A stretch of 64,000 bases of DNA from Achatina immaculata (lineage: Eukaryota; Mollusca; Gastropoda; Stylommatophora; Achatinidae). Positions 13,701-28,000 of this stretch are shown piece by piece (the stretch's first letter is position 1; each line of letters opens with the position of its first letter). The notes below the pieces were generated by a model, which was given only the letters and a program-made list of their open reading frames with translations, was not told the DNA's origin and did no database searches. A program made the translations under genes and the position numbers. Location: positions 19,339,189-19,403,188 of the forward strand of contig CM019708.1 in the NCBI GenBank assembly GCA_009760885.1, read 5' to 3'.

Positions 13701-15952
13701 TGATGACCAGTTTCATCCGTAATTAATCCACACAAACGTATTAATAATACATACAAGAATACGTACAAGAATACATACAAGAATACATATAATTATCTTT
13801 TTTCTCTTAGTTTTCAAAAGTTACGCTTACTTTCCATAAAGCCAGTACGTCACTCAACGGTTACTACAGGTGTCTGCTTAGCGGGTTAAATCAGGACGGC
13901 GTACTTTTAGCCATGACCAGTGATTTGTCCTTGAAGTTACAAGGTAGGTTTAATTAGGGACTTAGAATACCGTAGAGAGATACTTGATTTGGTTAAATAT
14001 AGATATAAGCCTCCGCAGAGACACAAATAGTGCGTGAATGGAATCTTAGACAAAGAGGCAAGCCAGGCGGATAGGTATATAGAAAGGTATATAGGTATAA
14101 GGAAAGATATACAGGTATATAGAAAGAAATATAAAATAGATAGGTATATAGAAAGATAGATAGGTATCTAGTCAGGGTAGATGGATGGATGGATGGATGG
14201 ATGGATGGGTGGGTGGGTGGGTGGGTGGGTGAGTGGATTGGTGAGTGGATGGGTGAGTGGGCGGGTGGATGAATAAAGTGACCAACAAAGAAGCTGCATG
14301 GATATTCCTATTCTTCCTCTTTTGCCTCTTCTTCTTCTTCTCCTCCTGCTATTTCCTGTAAGTGCGAGCTGGTGTTCTTCGCAGCTGATGTTTGAGGCAC
14401 AGAATGGAAAGATGGATGTGTAGACAGTCCTAAAGAGCCAGGTGAAAACCTCTGAAATGTGACTAAATTTATTCCTGGAGAAACTAATCAGTTCTTGTCT
14501 AATATTTTCAAAACTAGAATTGGACCCCGTGATTACCGCAACACCTGGGACTATTGAAGACGGCCTGAGCAGAAACTTGATGGTCGAGTGCTCTCTGATA
14601 AATTTAGCCTCTCACGACCTCAGTCAGGTATAGTCTTGATATTTTTACCACTTATAAGATTATATTTATAGGATTATATTTATAAGATTATATTTATAAC
14701 ATACTGTATTAATGGAATGATATCGAAGCCTTTGGTTTAGTCGTCAAAGTGGTTTAGTTGCTTTTGGTGGTTCAGGTCAGGCTGCAAGCAGCCAAGCCAC
14801 TTGTTTTCCTGCTACAACACAACATGCTTTCATTTTTCACTCCAGGAAACCGAGCTAGGGTCTTGACCGCGATCATTTGCCTGCACACATCATAATAAAC
14901 TGGAGAACTACCTTAATTTTAGAAATATTATTATTTGGAAATCTGATGCGCGAAACGGTACATGTAAAAAATGCACAAAGCCACTATGGATATCTGTAAT
15001 AACAAATAACAGGACTACGAATCAAGCTACAAACATATGTAGACCTGGAACAGCCATAGATCATTCTAAATATCAACATCCAAAAATCTAGGACAGAGAA
15101 CTACAGTTTGCCATTTATTTCTTTGGAAGATTCTTCTCACAACTCTCATGCCTCCAAGTAGAGATCCATGGATTACCCAAGTCGAGAGCCTACATTGATA
15201 ACAACAGTCGTTTCTGATGGAAAAAATGGAAGCTTCCCATTGGTCATAAGAGTCGGAACGCCCCAATCAAAGGAAGCTTCATTTCGACCAGTCAAGTATG
15301 ATTTCCGTCTTCGTTGCTATGGTCTTTCATCCAAAAACTACAGTATCAGAACTTCAGAGACCCGGTCTCGTGAGAATACCTTCTTCAGTATTTCCAGCAG
15401 AATGTTTATCTCGGTAAAGCAGCTGCTTTAATTTTTAAATTAAAAGATTCTTTTAAAATCTTCAGAGAGATGTTTTGTGTTGTGTTAAGAAAATAATAAA
15501 AGAATAATTAGGAGAATAATAACATATAATAATATATTAACATAATAATAATATATATAATGAAATGTATAAAAAAAACAAACAAATCCATCAGAGGAGA
15601 CAACCAATGAATTTCAAAACATCTTTTGGGGAGCTAACTCCGCACGAAAACATCTGGGTTATAGGAACAGGCTGGAACATATGTGCTGAATAAATGAATC
15701 GTTTTATTTTTGTTATCTGAATTTATGGCTTCATCATATAACGTTCATGTTTCAGGTAGACCAAGTGGACATATCGCACAGCTATAATGGAGTCAGTCAA
15801 CTTATATTCTCCTCTAAGGGAAACATGACAAACAGCGGGTGGACAGCTTTAAGCAGCTATTTCGTGGCGGTTCGTGTTTTATTTTCTTTTTGTTTTCTTT
15901 TTCCTGCTGTATGTAAATCATAAAATAGCTTACAATAATAACACTTATATTT

Positions 15953-16032
<80 letters not shown>

Positions 16033-19000
16033 ACCTTAAGTGCCCAGGGCACATGGGGCTTCCGCAAGGGTTTTCCACAAATGCCTGTCCTTCGCCTTTT
16101 TTTCTGCTCTTGCCCAGGTGAGCCCTCTATTGCTCAACATCCTTTCTGTTGTTCTTCTCCATGTCTCTTTTGGTCTACCCTTACTTCTGTTCCCCTGTGG
16201 TGTCCATCTTAGTGCTATTTTTGGTAGTGAGTTGTCAGTCATTCGGAGCACATGTCCCAACCATCGCCAGCGTCTTTCCTCAATAATTGTTGTCAGTGGT
16301 TTCATCTGCATTTCTGCTAATAAGATGTTATTTCTTATGGTGTTTGGCCAAAATATTTTTCTAATTCTTCGTAAACATTTAGTCTGGAAAGAATTCAGTT
16401 TGTTTTCTATGGTTTTGGTGATTTTAATAGCAATGATATTAACAGCGATGATTATCTTATCTTATCTTATATCCTTCCCGTGCCGTTAAACGTCACATAG
16501 GGCTCGCAAAGTAGTTCGCCAATTTTCTTCGGCTAGTCTTTCAACCTCATCAAAAGATTTTATGCTTGTTAATTTGGCCTCACGATGATTATAACTATTA
16601 CAAAAGATGATAATCTTAGTATTGAAACCACTACAGATAAAACAATAAATAATGGTAATATTAGAAGGTAATCTTGGATGGCCTAGTGGTTACTATAAAT
16701 AATGGTAATATTAGAAGTTGTGCGAAGCTTTGTTGGTCTATTTGTGAGTGTGTTTGTCTTTCAGACCCATGCCGGTAGTTTAAGTCATGCCGAAGACATC
16801 CCAGTTACCGAGCAGTAGAACTAGGTACCCCACTCCAGGTGTTGTGCTGATGTAGTGTTCAGGAAGGGCAAAGACAATATAGGCACTAACGCCTTATTCC
16901 TAAGTAATCCTACAACATGACTGAGCTACTCTTTAAACCATCTGGACTAAATAACGTATAAACATGACATTTCCTTCTTTCATCTTCCTCACCTTCTTTA
17001 CCCTTATCCGAGGCATAGACCATCAACAAGGGCTCTCCATTTATTTCTGTCCTGGTCTGTTTCTTCTATCCGTATGCAGGACATTTAAGACACTCTAATT
17101 AGGTACCTAAAATAAAATTTGTAAACCAAATGGACGAGTCAATGGTAACTGGCCCATCAGACATAATCTTAAATACTTTCCGACGAACAAAGTGAACTTA
17201 GATTTTTCAGGATAATAGGGATTGCTAAGTGTACTTTCAGCAAGATGAGTCAGTTCCTTACCTCCAGCAAACTTTCAGCAAGAAAAGGTAATTCTTGTAT
17301 TCAGACAAACAATTTTAGCATTCAGTCATATGTATGTCCCATGCGGAACTTTGCCTCCCTAACAGCTCTCCTTTATGCCTCTCGGTTGTAAGCAAGTTGC
17401 CCTTCTTACAAGACTTAACTTGGGTTCCATTTGAAAAAACCTGCGCCTTGTTATTTCATTATTTCTGGTGTAAACTATCGTGATGTTTTTTTTTATTCAG
17501 CAATTCAATATGTTTGTGTTTATGTGCTCTTTTCATTAACAGTTACAGACATTCTATTACGAGATCAGCAAACAGTTTCCAACTGTTGATGATTCTGGGA
17601 CGTACACGTGTGATGTCACCGCCAGAAATACTAACGGATCCTTTCTCCACATTGTTAGAACCACCAATGTTACAGTATCAAGTACGTATATTTAATCGCT
17701 GAAATATATACATACTGTAATATCATTATAAAAACTTACGTTAGAAATGAGTGCAGTCTGTTATTCCCCCTGAAAAATATAAAATTGTTAGAAGACAATG
17801 AGTCATAAAACAAACAAAATCAAAACGCTATCATTTTTTCCACAACAGAGCGACCTACAAACACTGCCAGTCGAGGAGAAAGATATTTTCAATAAACGTA
17901 TTGCTGAGATACATCGCTTGACAGTCTTTTTTGTCAGTAAAAACACGTACGAAATGTCGTATCCTGATCACGTTTTCTGCCAACATGAGCTGACAGTTAC
18001 GAGAACATCAGACAAAATGTCAACAGAGAAAACTAGTCTAATGCAGTTCTTATTAGCCTTTTTCTTGGCCTTGGACGAACCCCCCCCCCCCCTCCCCTTT
18101 CGGCCTGACAACAGCCATGGACAGCTTATTAATAAAGTAATAAATAGAATCCAGATGGTGTTAAGATTTTTTTTCCTTCAACCAAGCCAATCAATTTGCT
18201 GGTCGAAGGATTCCCACAAAGTCTCCTGTGGACTTTCTGGGAGTCAATGGACTCGATTGTAAAAACCTTTGACCTAGTGTGAAGATGACTGATATAAATA
18301 CTTACTTTAAATGTGATATATTACAGTACTGACATGCAGCACACGCGATGTTTTCTTGTTCAAATTGTAAAGGCAGCGCTCATGCTTGCATCCCAGGGAA
18401 AATACTAGAGGGAGCATTATTTGCGAAGTGAGTCATCATCTAAGGCACATGATTTTGTCCCGACTGAAGGCAGGTGACCTCAATCAGGCCCAGATGAATT
18501 TCTCCCAGGAAAATTGAGAACGAAATGCTGCCAGGAATGGCGCTAACTAACATCATATCTGTCATATTCCTCAGTGGCACAACAGATGTTACCCTGTCGT
18601 TGAGATGGAATGGCGAAAGAGGACTCTGCCGAACAGAGTTCAGTGGTCAGAGTGTTAAGTAAAGGCTCTTTTGTCTCTCTTGATCTCTGAACAAACCTTC
18701 ATCCTATGGTTAGGGCATGTATATGAATATCTATATCCACATGTCTTATTATAATGCGTTCAGTCATTCAGTAGTTGGTAGAAAATAATGCCTAGCGTTT
18801 ATCAGCTTGTAAACTCATTTAGTTTATATATCCATCGGCCCAACATATACCCGGGGATGGTCTTTCAATGCGTTCGGCTGTCCAGTCAGATGCTATCTCT
18901 TAGTAGTGTTCCCTAGTTTGACGTTATATTAGCTTGAGATCGAAAGATGTCAGAGAGTCTTTGATATAGAGACTCTATACATACTGTCCCCCTTGCTTGC

Positions 19001-22000
19001 TCTTGGCAGTGTTATAGAGGGTCGATTTGGTCCTTCTAGTGGTAGAACAAGAAACTTGTGGCACGGCTGTCATGATACAATGATCATTACTTTATTAGAA
19101 AAAAATCAATGAAAAAACAAAACATAATCTATCAGCAGATGAGATGAGCATTAAACACTTTCAGGTTTGTAGCATGAGGTTTAGCTTTCAATAACAGCCA
19201 GTTTTCATTCCCTCACAGAGATCAGGTGTGAAGTGTATCATGATATATATTTTTTTTCACCATGTAAGCTGATATTCTTCGCTGGTGTAAGCTGACATTC
19301 TTTACTGTATAAGCTGACATTCTTCACTGTGTAAGCTGACATTATTTACTGTGTAAGTTGACATTCTTCACTGTATAAACTGACATCCTTCACAGTGGAA
19401 GTTGACATTCTTCATTATGTAAACTAACATTCTTCATAGTGTAAAATGACATTCTTCATTTTGTAAACTGACATCCTTCACTGTGTAAACTGACATTCTT
19501 CTCTGTGTAAGTTTGCATTCTTCACTGTATAAGTTAACGTTCTTCACAGTGTAAGCTGACATTCTTCATTTTATAAGCTGACATTCTTCATAATGTAAGC
19601 TGACAGTCTCCGCTGTGTAAGCTGACATTCTTCGCTGTGTAAGTTTGCATTCTTCACTGTGTAAGTTGACATCCTTTACAGTGTAAGCTGACATCCTGCA
19701 CTGTGTAAGTTGACATCCTTCACGGTGTAAGTTGACATTCTTCGCCCATTCAATAACTGGTTATATTCTAAGCAACTGTAAGCAACTTGTAATTGTTTCA
19801 TTGTCTTCTGTCAATTTCTCTTCACAGCTCCCACCAAACAACAAATGTATGACAGTTTCTGCCCATGGGACGGTCTAGAAGGTAAATCTTATCTCATTTC
19901 CTTTACTTGAGTGCTTACACGCATAGAGTAGCTGGGTAGAATCGCTGCTCGGGTGATAAGAGAGAAGCAATAATAACAAATATAGTGCTGCGAAGACAGG
20001 TCGATAAATAAGTCACAAAAGGAGTGATCACTTCCTTTTTTTTTCATTTTTCGACATAATCCCCGTGTACAGTCAGACACTTACCCCATCGATTCACAAG
20101 TCCTTGACAGCTGGCATCAAAGAAGGTTTCTGGCTACTGCCTCAGTCAAAGCGTTACCTCGCTTGGTAACGTCTTCGTCGTGTCGGAAGTGGCAACCACC
20201 AGGTGGTTCGTCCATTACTGAATTTCTGGACCCAGTTATACAAGGCTTATCTTAACATACACTTTTCACCCCACACTTCAAACATTTCTTGATGCACTTC
20301 CTCTGTGCTAAGTCCTTTGGCCCATAGAAAACACATAACTCCGGGCAGTTCTGTTCGCGTACACGCAAGAAACACACTCCCATGTTTAAACAGCTGCTGG
20401 CGTGCTGGGGTATTGGTTCGGTTCTAACTTCTGTACTAAATACCGGCAAAAAGTGATCAATGAGTTTTCATTTGTTTTCAGTTCGTCTGGATTTGCGACA
20501 AGTTTACTGACTTGTCCCAGTATTTACAAACTCTCACAGGACAGAAAGATTACTAAAAGTCCCCCCCTCTCATTCATCAAATGATTTTTACCTCCGCCCG
20601 CAGCGTCTGTGCAAGACGTTACTTTCATAATCATCACTCCTATCACCACAGTATTACTATTGCCTTGTACACGTTAAAGTAAATTAAACTGATGACAACT
20701 AACAAAACGAATATGGCAACTAAATTGTATATCAGTGTGAAGAAATTGGAAGTGGTGGAGTTTTGAATATCTTGTATCATACACTAACAACGGAGACACA
20801 ATAAGGGAGATTAAAAAGAGGACATCAGCTGCTCTTCAGATGCTAAAACAACTAAATAAGCTGCAAAAATAGACTGAAAGAACTACAAAAATGAGGTTTT
20901 TAAGCATTGTGCCTATGAGACCTGGACACTTAATAAAACAGATGTGAAACGTATAAATGCCTTTGAATGTATATGCTACAGACGAGTCCTACAAATATCA
21001 TGGGCATATAAAAGAACAAATATATCCATACTACAAGAACTTAATATTGAATAAGGCTGGCTAATAAAGAGGATTAAATAGAGAAAACTTAAATATTTGG
21101 ACACACTAAACTACATGAGAGTTTGAAGAAGACAGTCTTGAAAGGGTGCATATTGGGACAAAGAAAGAGAGGAAGACCAAGGCGAAGATTGCAAGAAGAC
21201 GTTGTTGATGATTTGTGAATGGATGCATCAGCAGCAGGGGATCTTCCTTACAACCAAGAGTCCTTCAAGAGAGCTATTGAGATCAAAGTTTCACATTGCA
21301 TTCTAGAAAGCTTTTTTCATATTGTAATAATTTCAGTGAACTGTTCTAAATTTATCTGTACCAGAAACTGTGCTATTTTTTTTATTATATACTCATAAGA
21401 GAGTACAGCGAGAAACGGAGGCAATGGAAATGTGGTTCATAAGAAGGATGTTTAAGTTGGAAAGCCAAGAAAACCAACGAAAGAGTCTTAAGAGAGGCTG
21501 GAGTTGAAAGACCAATTAGAGCAAAGATCAGAGGCAGACAACCGAGATTTGTAGGACATTTTCTGAGAAGAGGAAAATTGGAACACATTGTGGCAACTGG
21601 AAACATTGAGGGAAGAAGAAACAAAGGAATACAGAGAGAGAAGTTACTGGATGAGCTGTCAGTGTGGCTAGGAAGAAAGTCACCGGCGGATCTCATAATC
21701 AAGTCTAAAGACAGGGAATTGTGGAGAGAAATGATCGCCTACGCCACGCGGCATAGCATTTGATTGATTGATTGATATACTGATTTAAGGAAATGAATGC
21801 TTTTTAACAATCCTGCGACTTATAGTAATGTTTGAGAAACTGCTCAAATCCTATTGTTTGATCATTAGGATTGGTGCCACTGTGTTTGTTTCAATTTGAT
21901 AGATATTCTACATGTTTATGCCAATACCGGTTAATGAGAAGATGTATAAATTATACAAGATAAAAAGTGACTAGCCATAAAGTAGTACAATACATTGACA

Positions 22001-25000
22001 TAATGAAATAGGAAAGGGTGTTTATCACCTTAGCAACAGCGTTTACATTAACAATATTAGCAAACTCCAGCGAGTCTGTGCCTTCCTTCATGATAACCTC
22101 GGCAGTGTAAACTGGTAGTCCCAATTATCTGTTCACACTTTTCTTTCATTACAGTGCTTTGGCAGCCATCGTGGCACATTCGTGTCAGTGTATTTATTTA
22201 CTTTGTTCATCTTTTAATTTTAATGTGTATGTTTTGTTCTTATTTCTTATTTCGGCTTTTAATAGGATAAGGTACCGTAATTTTACATACTTCGACTTAT
22301 GTCTCGGCTTGTAACTTGCATAGCTCGATACTTCTAATATACAAAATCTTACTGTTATCAGACATTCTTCGTCTGCTAATGGGGTCTATCCCTTCTGTTG
22401 TCTGGTATTCTTCATCTTCTAATGAGTTCTGTCTTTTACTGTTGTCTGGTATTCTTCATCTTCTAACTGGTTCTGTCTTTTACTGTTGTCTGATATTCTT
22501 CATCTTCTAATTGGTTCTGTCTTTTACTGTTGTTTGGTATTCTTCATCTTCTAATTGGTTCTGTCTTTTACTGTTGTTTGGTATTCTTCATCTTCTAATT
22601 GGTTCTGTCTTTTACTGTTGTTTGGTATTCTTCATCTTCTAATTGGTTCTGTCTTTTACTGTTGTCTGGTATTTTTCATTTTCTAATTGGTTCTGTCTTT
22701 TACTGTTGTCTGATATTCTTCATCTTCTAATTGGTTCTGTCTTTTACTGTTGTTTGGTATTCTTCATCTTCTAATTGGTTCTGTCTTTTACTGTTGTTTG
22801 GTATTCTTCATCTTCTAATTGGTTCTGTCTTTTACTGTTGTCTGATATTCTTCATCTTCTAATTGGTTCTGTCTTTTACTGTTGTTTGGTATTCTTCATC
22901 TTCTAATTGGTTCTGTCTTTTACTGTTGTCTGGTATTTTTCATTTTCTAATTGGTTCTGTCTTTTACTGTTGTCTGATATTCTTCATCTTCTAATTGGTT
23001 CTGTCTTTTACTGTTGTCTGATATTCTTCATCTTCTTAAGGGTTTTATCTTTTACTGTTGTCTGATATTCTTCATCTTCTTAAGGGTTTTATCTTTTACT
23101 GTTGTCTGGTATTCTTCATCTTCTTAAGGGTTTTATATTTTACTGTTGTTTGGTATTCTTCATCTTCTATTGGAATCTGTAGGTTACTGTTGTCTGACAT
23201 TCCTCTTTATTCTAATGAGTTTAATCTTTTACTGTCCTCTGGTATTTCCCGTTCTTTTAATGAGTTTTATCTGTTACTGTCTTCTGGTATTCCTCTTTCT
23301 TTTTAATGAGGTTTATCTTTTACAGTCATCTGGTATTCCTTGTCCTTCTAATGAATTGTATCTGTTACTGTTCTCTGGTGTTCCTCGTTCTTCTAACACA
23401 GTATATATTTTGCTGTTGTCTGATTTTCATTGCTTTTTTCTGATGGTATATATCTTTTACCATAACCTGATCTTCCTTGTTCTTCTAATGGGTTCTGTCT
23501 TTTACTGGTCTCTGGTACTCCTCACTCTTTTAATATGCTCTGTCTTTTACTATTCTTTTGTATTCCTCATTCTTCTAATAGGTTCTAGCTTTTATTTTCT
23601 CTAGCATTGCACATTTTTCTGAATGGTTCTGTCTTTTGTTGTTCTTCTAGTGGTTAATCTTTTACTGTTCTCTGATATTCATCATTCTCCTAGTGGTTAT
23701 ATCTTTTACTGCTGTTTGATATTCATCATTCTTCTAGTGGTTATATCTTTTACTGTTGTCTGGTCTTCTTCATTCTTTTAATGTGTTATATCTTAACTTT
23801 TGCCTGGCCTGTCTAGATCCACCTTCTTATTTTGCTATCTTAACTGTCAACTTCTTTGTATTGAACGATTTCAGTCAGTGCTGATGGTTTCTGCTCACAC
23901 ACTGTGGAATGACCAGTTTAGTGTTGAATTATTTCAGGTATTCTTCCTACAGAACAGTGAGAAATAAATCTTCCTTCTCCTTCTCTTTGCTTCCCTGACT
24001 CCTCTAATGACTCCATCATTAACATGTTGACCTGATGATTTTTTTACATTTCCCTTTTACCTTATGAACCCTGCATATTTCGTTATCCTTACGGTAGTGC
24101 TTTGACTCAAGTAAGGACTTTTATCTTTTCAGTTTCTAATCTTAATTCGGAGTATCGCAGTTTTTATAGACATTATCATCATTTAGTTACACGCTTTAAC
24201 TCTTTCAAACTCAGATTACATCCTGTACAAATGCAATTTTGAGAATGGACCATGTGGTCTGAATGTGACCACGTCGGACAACAATGTTGGCTGGAGAATC
24301 ATGAACAGCAGAATAGCCGGAGTACCTTTGCCCAGTACTGGAGCCGACATATCAGGTATGGCCATGAGGCTTCTATGCACATATTCACAAATTATTTTCT
24401 AATGTATATTCGTAATAATGAATTGTCCCTACGTTAGTAGAGAAAGTGATGGGCCACAAATGTTAAACCATTTTGATCAGGTGGACCTAAACGAGTATTA
24501 GGATCTGATGGTCAAGTGAGACGGCCGAATAGCTGGGGTAAATCGGACGTTTCTGTGAGTCCACGCTTCTTGTGGAAGCAAGTGACGGCCTTTCTCTACC
24601 TACTCGTAGCCCAGGATGAAAACCCCAAGTCCAGCGTGGCCTTTATTGGTAGCTTCACGTAAGGGGTGGAGGGTGGGAGGGGGAGAGTTCTTCTTTTCCT
24701 TTTTAAACTACTCAACCCCTTTCTTCTTCTTCTTCTTCTTCAGAATGTTAGACGGGCCTGGATGCCCAATTCTTAACCCTTTGAAAATAAAGTATGTTCG
24801 TTCATTCTTTCTTCTTCTTCTTCTTCATCTTCTTCGTCTTCTTCTTCATCTTCACGACTTCTTCCCTGTTCGCCTTCCTCAGGTTCCTTCCATCCCTAAT
24901 GAAGTGCCGATTAAATTACTTCTGACATTCACTTCACATGTGACAGCACTGGGTGAAGTCTTCAAATGATCCAGGAAAACTCACTCAGTGCTGAACATGG

Positions 25001-28000
25001 ATATGGACGCGTCACGTAGATAGTAACGTGGAACATTAACCACCGTATCATCAAATCAAATACATGGTGTATAAAATGTTCCAGTGGATCGCTTTGATAT
25101 ACCAGTCTCATAATAAGTGTTCCACCAGTTATTAATCGTCATAACAAACACAAACATAGCCATCATAAATGGTACCACTAGAATCCAACATAAATACCAT
25201 CATAAACGGTACCACTAGAATCCAACATAAACGCCGTCATAAACGGTACCACAAGAATCCAACATAAATGCCATCATGAACAGTATCACTAGAATCCAAT
25301 ATAAACGCCATCATAAACAGTACCACTAGAATCCAACAAAAACGCCATCATAAACAGTACCACTAGAATCCAACATAAACGCCATCATAAACAGTACCAC
25401 TAGAATCCAACAAAAACGCCATCATAAACATTACCACTAGAATCCAACAAAAACGCCATCATAAACAGTACCACTAGAATCCAACATAAACGCCATCATA
25501 AACAGTACCACTAGAATCCAACATAAACGCCATCATAAACAGTACCACTAGAATCCAACATAAACGCCATCATAAACAGTACCACTAGAATCCAACATAA
25601 ACGCCGTCATAAACAGTACCACTAGAATCCAACAAAAACGATCATAAACATTACCACTAGAATCCAATATAAACGCCGTCATAAACAGTACCACTAGAAT
25701 CCAACATACACGCCGTCATAAACATTACCACTAGAATCCAACATAAACGCCATCATAAACAGTACCACTAGAATCCAACATAACGCCATCATAAACAGTA
25801 CCACTAGAATCCAACATAACCCTTTGGAACATGACGATCCTTGCCATGTCCTCTAGCTGTATGGGATTCGTCTTATGTACTCAAAACCACCATTTTACAC
25901 CACCAGTCGGGTTCTCACCAAAAAGGAGTGAGAGCCTGGGTTGTGCCCCTTAGGCCCCGGAGCTGTTAAGAGGGCTGGGTATGTGTGTTTTCATTCTCTT
26001 TTTTTTTCTAATTAAAGACAAAATAGAGAAGAACACTAATGAGCCAGATAGTAATTAACTCAGGGGCCCAACCTGGCTCCCCGGGCCCCTCAAAAACCCG
26101 GACTCCAGGAGTTTGACTTTGACTATCCCTCCTCCTAGCTCTTCGTCGGATCTAGTAGTGGCTGCTTCATTAATGTAGTCTTTCTTTTTTTCTCTGGTCA
26201 CGTCTCCTATTTCCAGAGGACGAAGTGTGAACTCACCGGAACATCAGATCTTCATAAGCTCCTGGGTTGTCTCACGTGACCACCTAATCATAATATAAAT
26301 CAGCCAAGTCAAAAGGGTTCAAGTACTTTATAGCCCATCAGCTTATCTAGTCTTTAATTATACATTATACTGGTATATACATACAATAATGCGTATACAG
26401 TTATATATATTTTCATTTAGAAATGACGAGCGAGAATTGACGTTGTTGCTTTGTTTGATGAGGAAAGTACTTGAGGTCTGGGCGGCAGGTTTACATGGAG
26501 GTGGGCCAAGTTTTCTTTCATCTGGTGTGACGTGGACCAACAGGCCTCGTGGTGAAATTAGGAAATGTCTCCACATTTAACTGAAAGAATTCTGTCACGC
26601 CTTAGATACGCAGGGGCGTGCTGTGTTAGTGACCACATTTTCCTTGCTCGTTGCCGCACGAGAACATGGTGTGGCCAGCATCGTCCTTGGCCTCCTTTCC
26701 TTTCCCAGCCTGCAGAAGGAACCTGGTGTACATTTCTACAGATGTATATAGTCAAAAGAAGGAAGACCTTGATCTCCTCCCCCCCCCCCCCCCCCCCCCG
26801 CCTCAATGAACTTGAATCACCGACCTCTGTGTGACAGACATTACTTAAACATAGGTACCCGCATATCCAACTTAAGACTAATATTTAATTCAAAGAGTCA
26901 CAAAAATATTATTGAACTGTTCTTCTGGCATTTGTTGTAGAAAGTAGAATAGTATAACTTCAAATTCACCTCTATAGACATCTTTGAGGGGAGGGGGGAT
27001 GTCTTTGTTTTAGTCAAAACTGACGCTGGTCTATGTTATCGATGGTTCACATGGTTATGAGATTACTCGTCACAAGAAGCGGTAAGAAATTACTGCACAT
27101 TATGAGTTAGCAGTAAATGTAATCAGTACATCACGAAGCTGACTTTATCTGACTTTGTTATGAGCGTCCCTTAATACAGGATCACTAGACTTACAGCGGG
27201 GTTAGTTCGTCATCATCATCGTCATCATCATCATCATGTGCCGTGGCGACTAGCGTTGGCTATTATACTTCTCCAGAGTACACGATCCTTCATGCAGGCC
27301 ATCAGTTCAGTTGGTAATCTCCTCTCACACCATCCCGTCAGACTGTCCAGTATCATTTCTCTTGGGCTTCCTCTTGATCTTTCTCCTTCTATTTTTTCTG
27401 TTGTTATAATATTTTCAATGCCCCATCTTTTCATTGCATGTCCTATGAAAGTACATTGTCTCTCTCTTATCTTTTTAACAATATTTTTGTCTCTCTTCTC
27501 ATACATTCTTCATTAGTTATTTTTGCTGTCCAGTGAATTCGCAACATTCTTCTAATAAACCACATTTCTGCTGCTTCCAATGATTTTTGTGCAGACCTGC
27601 CTATTGTCCATGATTCACTTCCATATAACAAGATAGGTTCAATATAGCATTTTAGGACTCGTTTTCTAACATTCATTGATAAAGGTTTAGGTCCCGGATA
27701 CATTATTAGGTCCTAACTCTATTCTGTCGTTAAGTCGGGTGGTCTTAAGTCCAGGTATGTCTGCACGTGTGTTTCGTTTCTTTTCCTTCAGGGCACGTTC
27801 TGAAGCTCATTTCATCAAGCAAGGCATCAGTGGAAACTCAGGTGTTTAAAACTAGCGAATCCATAGTTTGCCTCACTTTCTTGTACACGATATTTACGTC
27901 AAACGCTGGTCTCTGCCAGCTATCAATCTACAGAAGAGCATCTACGGGAGATGTAGAGAGAACCGAAGTGTATAATGGTGAGTAGATGAATCATGGTGTT

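Noticed and set aside
17798..18262. 154-codon open frame on +
   Set aside because: No motif, contains a poly-C run, and lies inside intron 7 between two solid exons.
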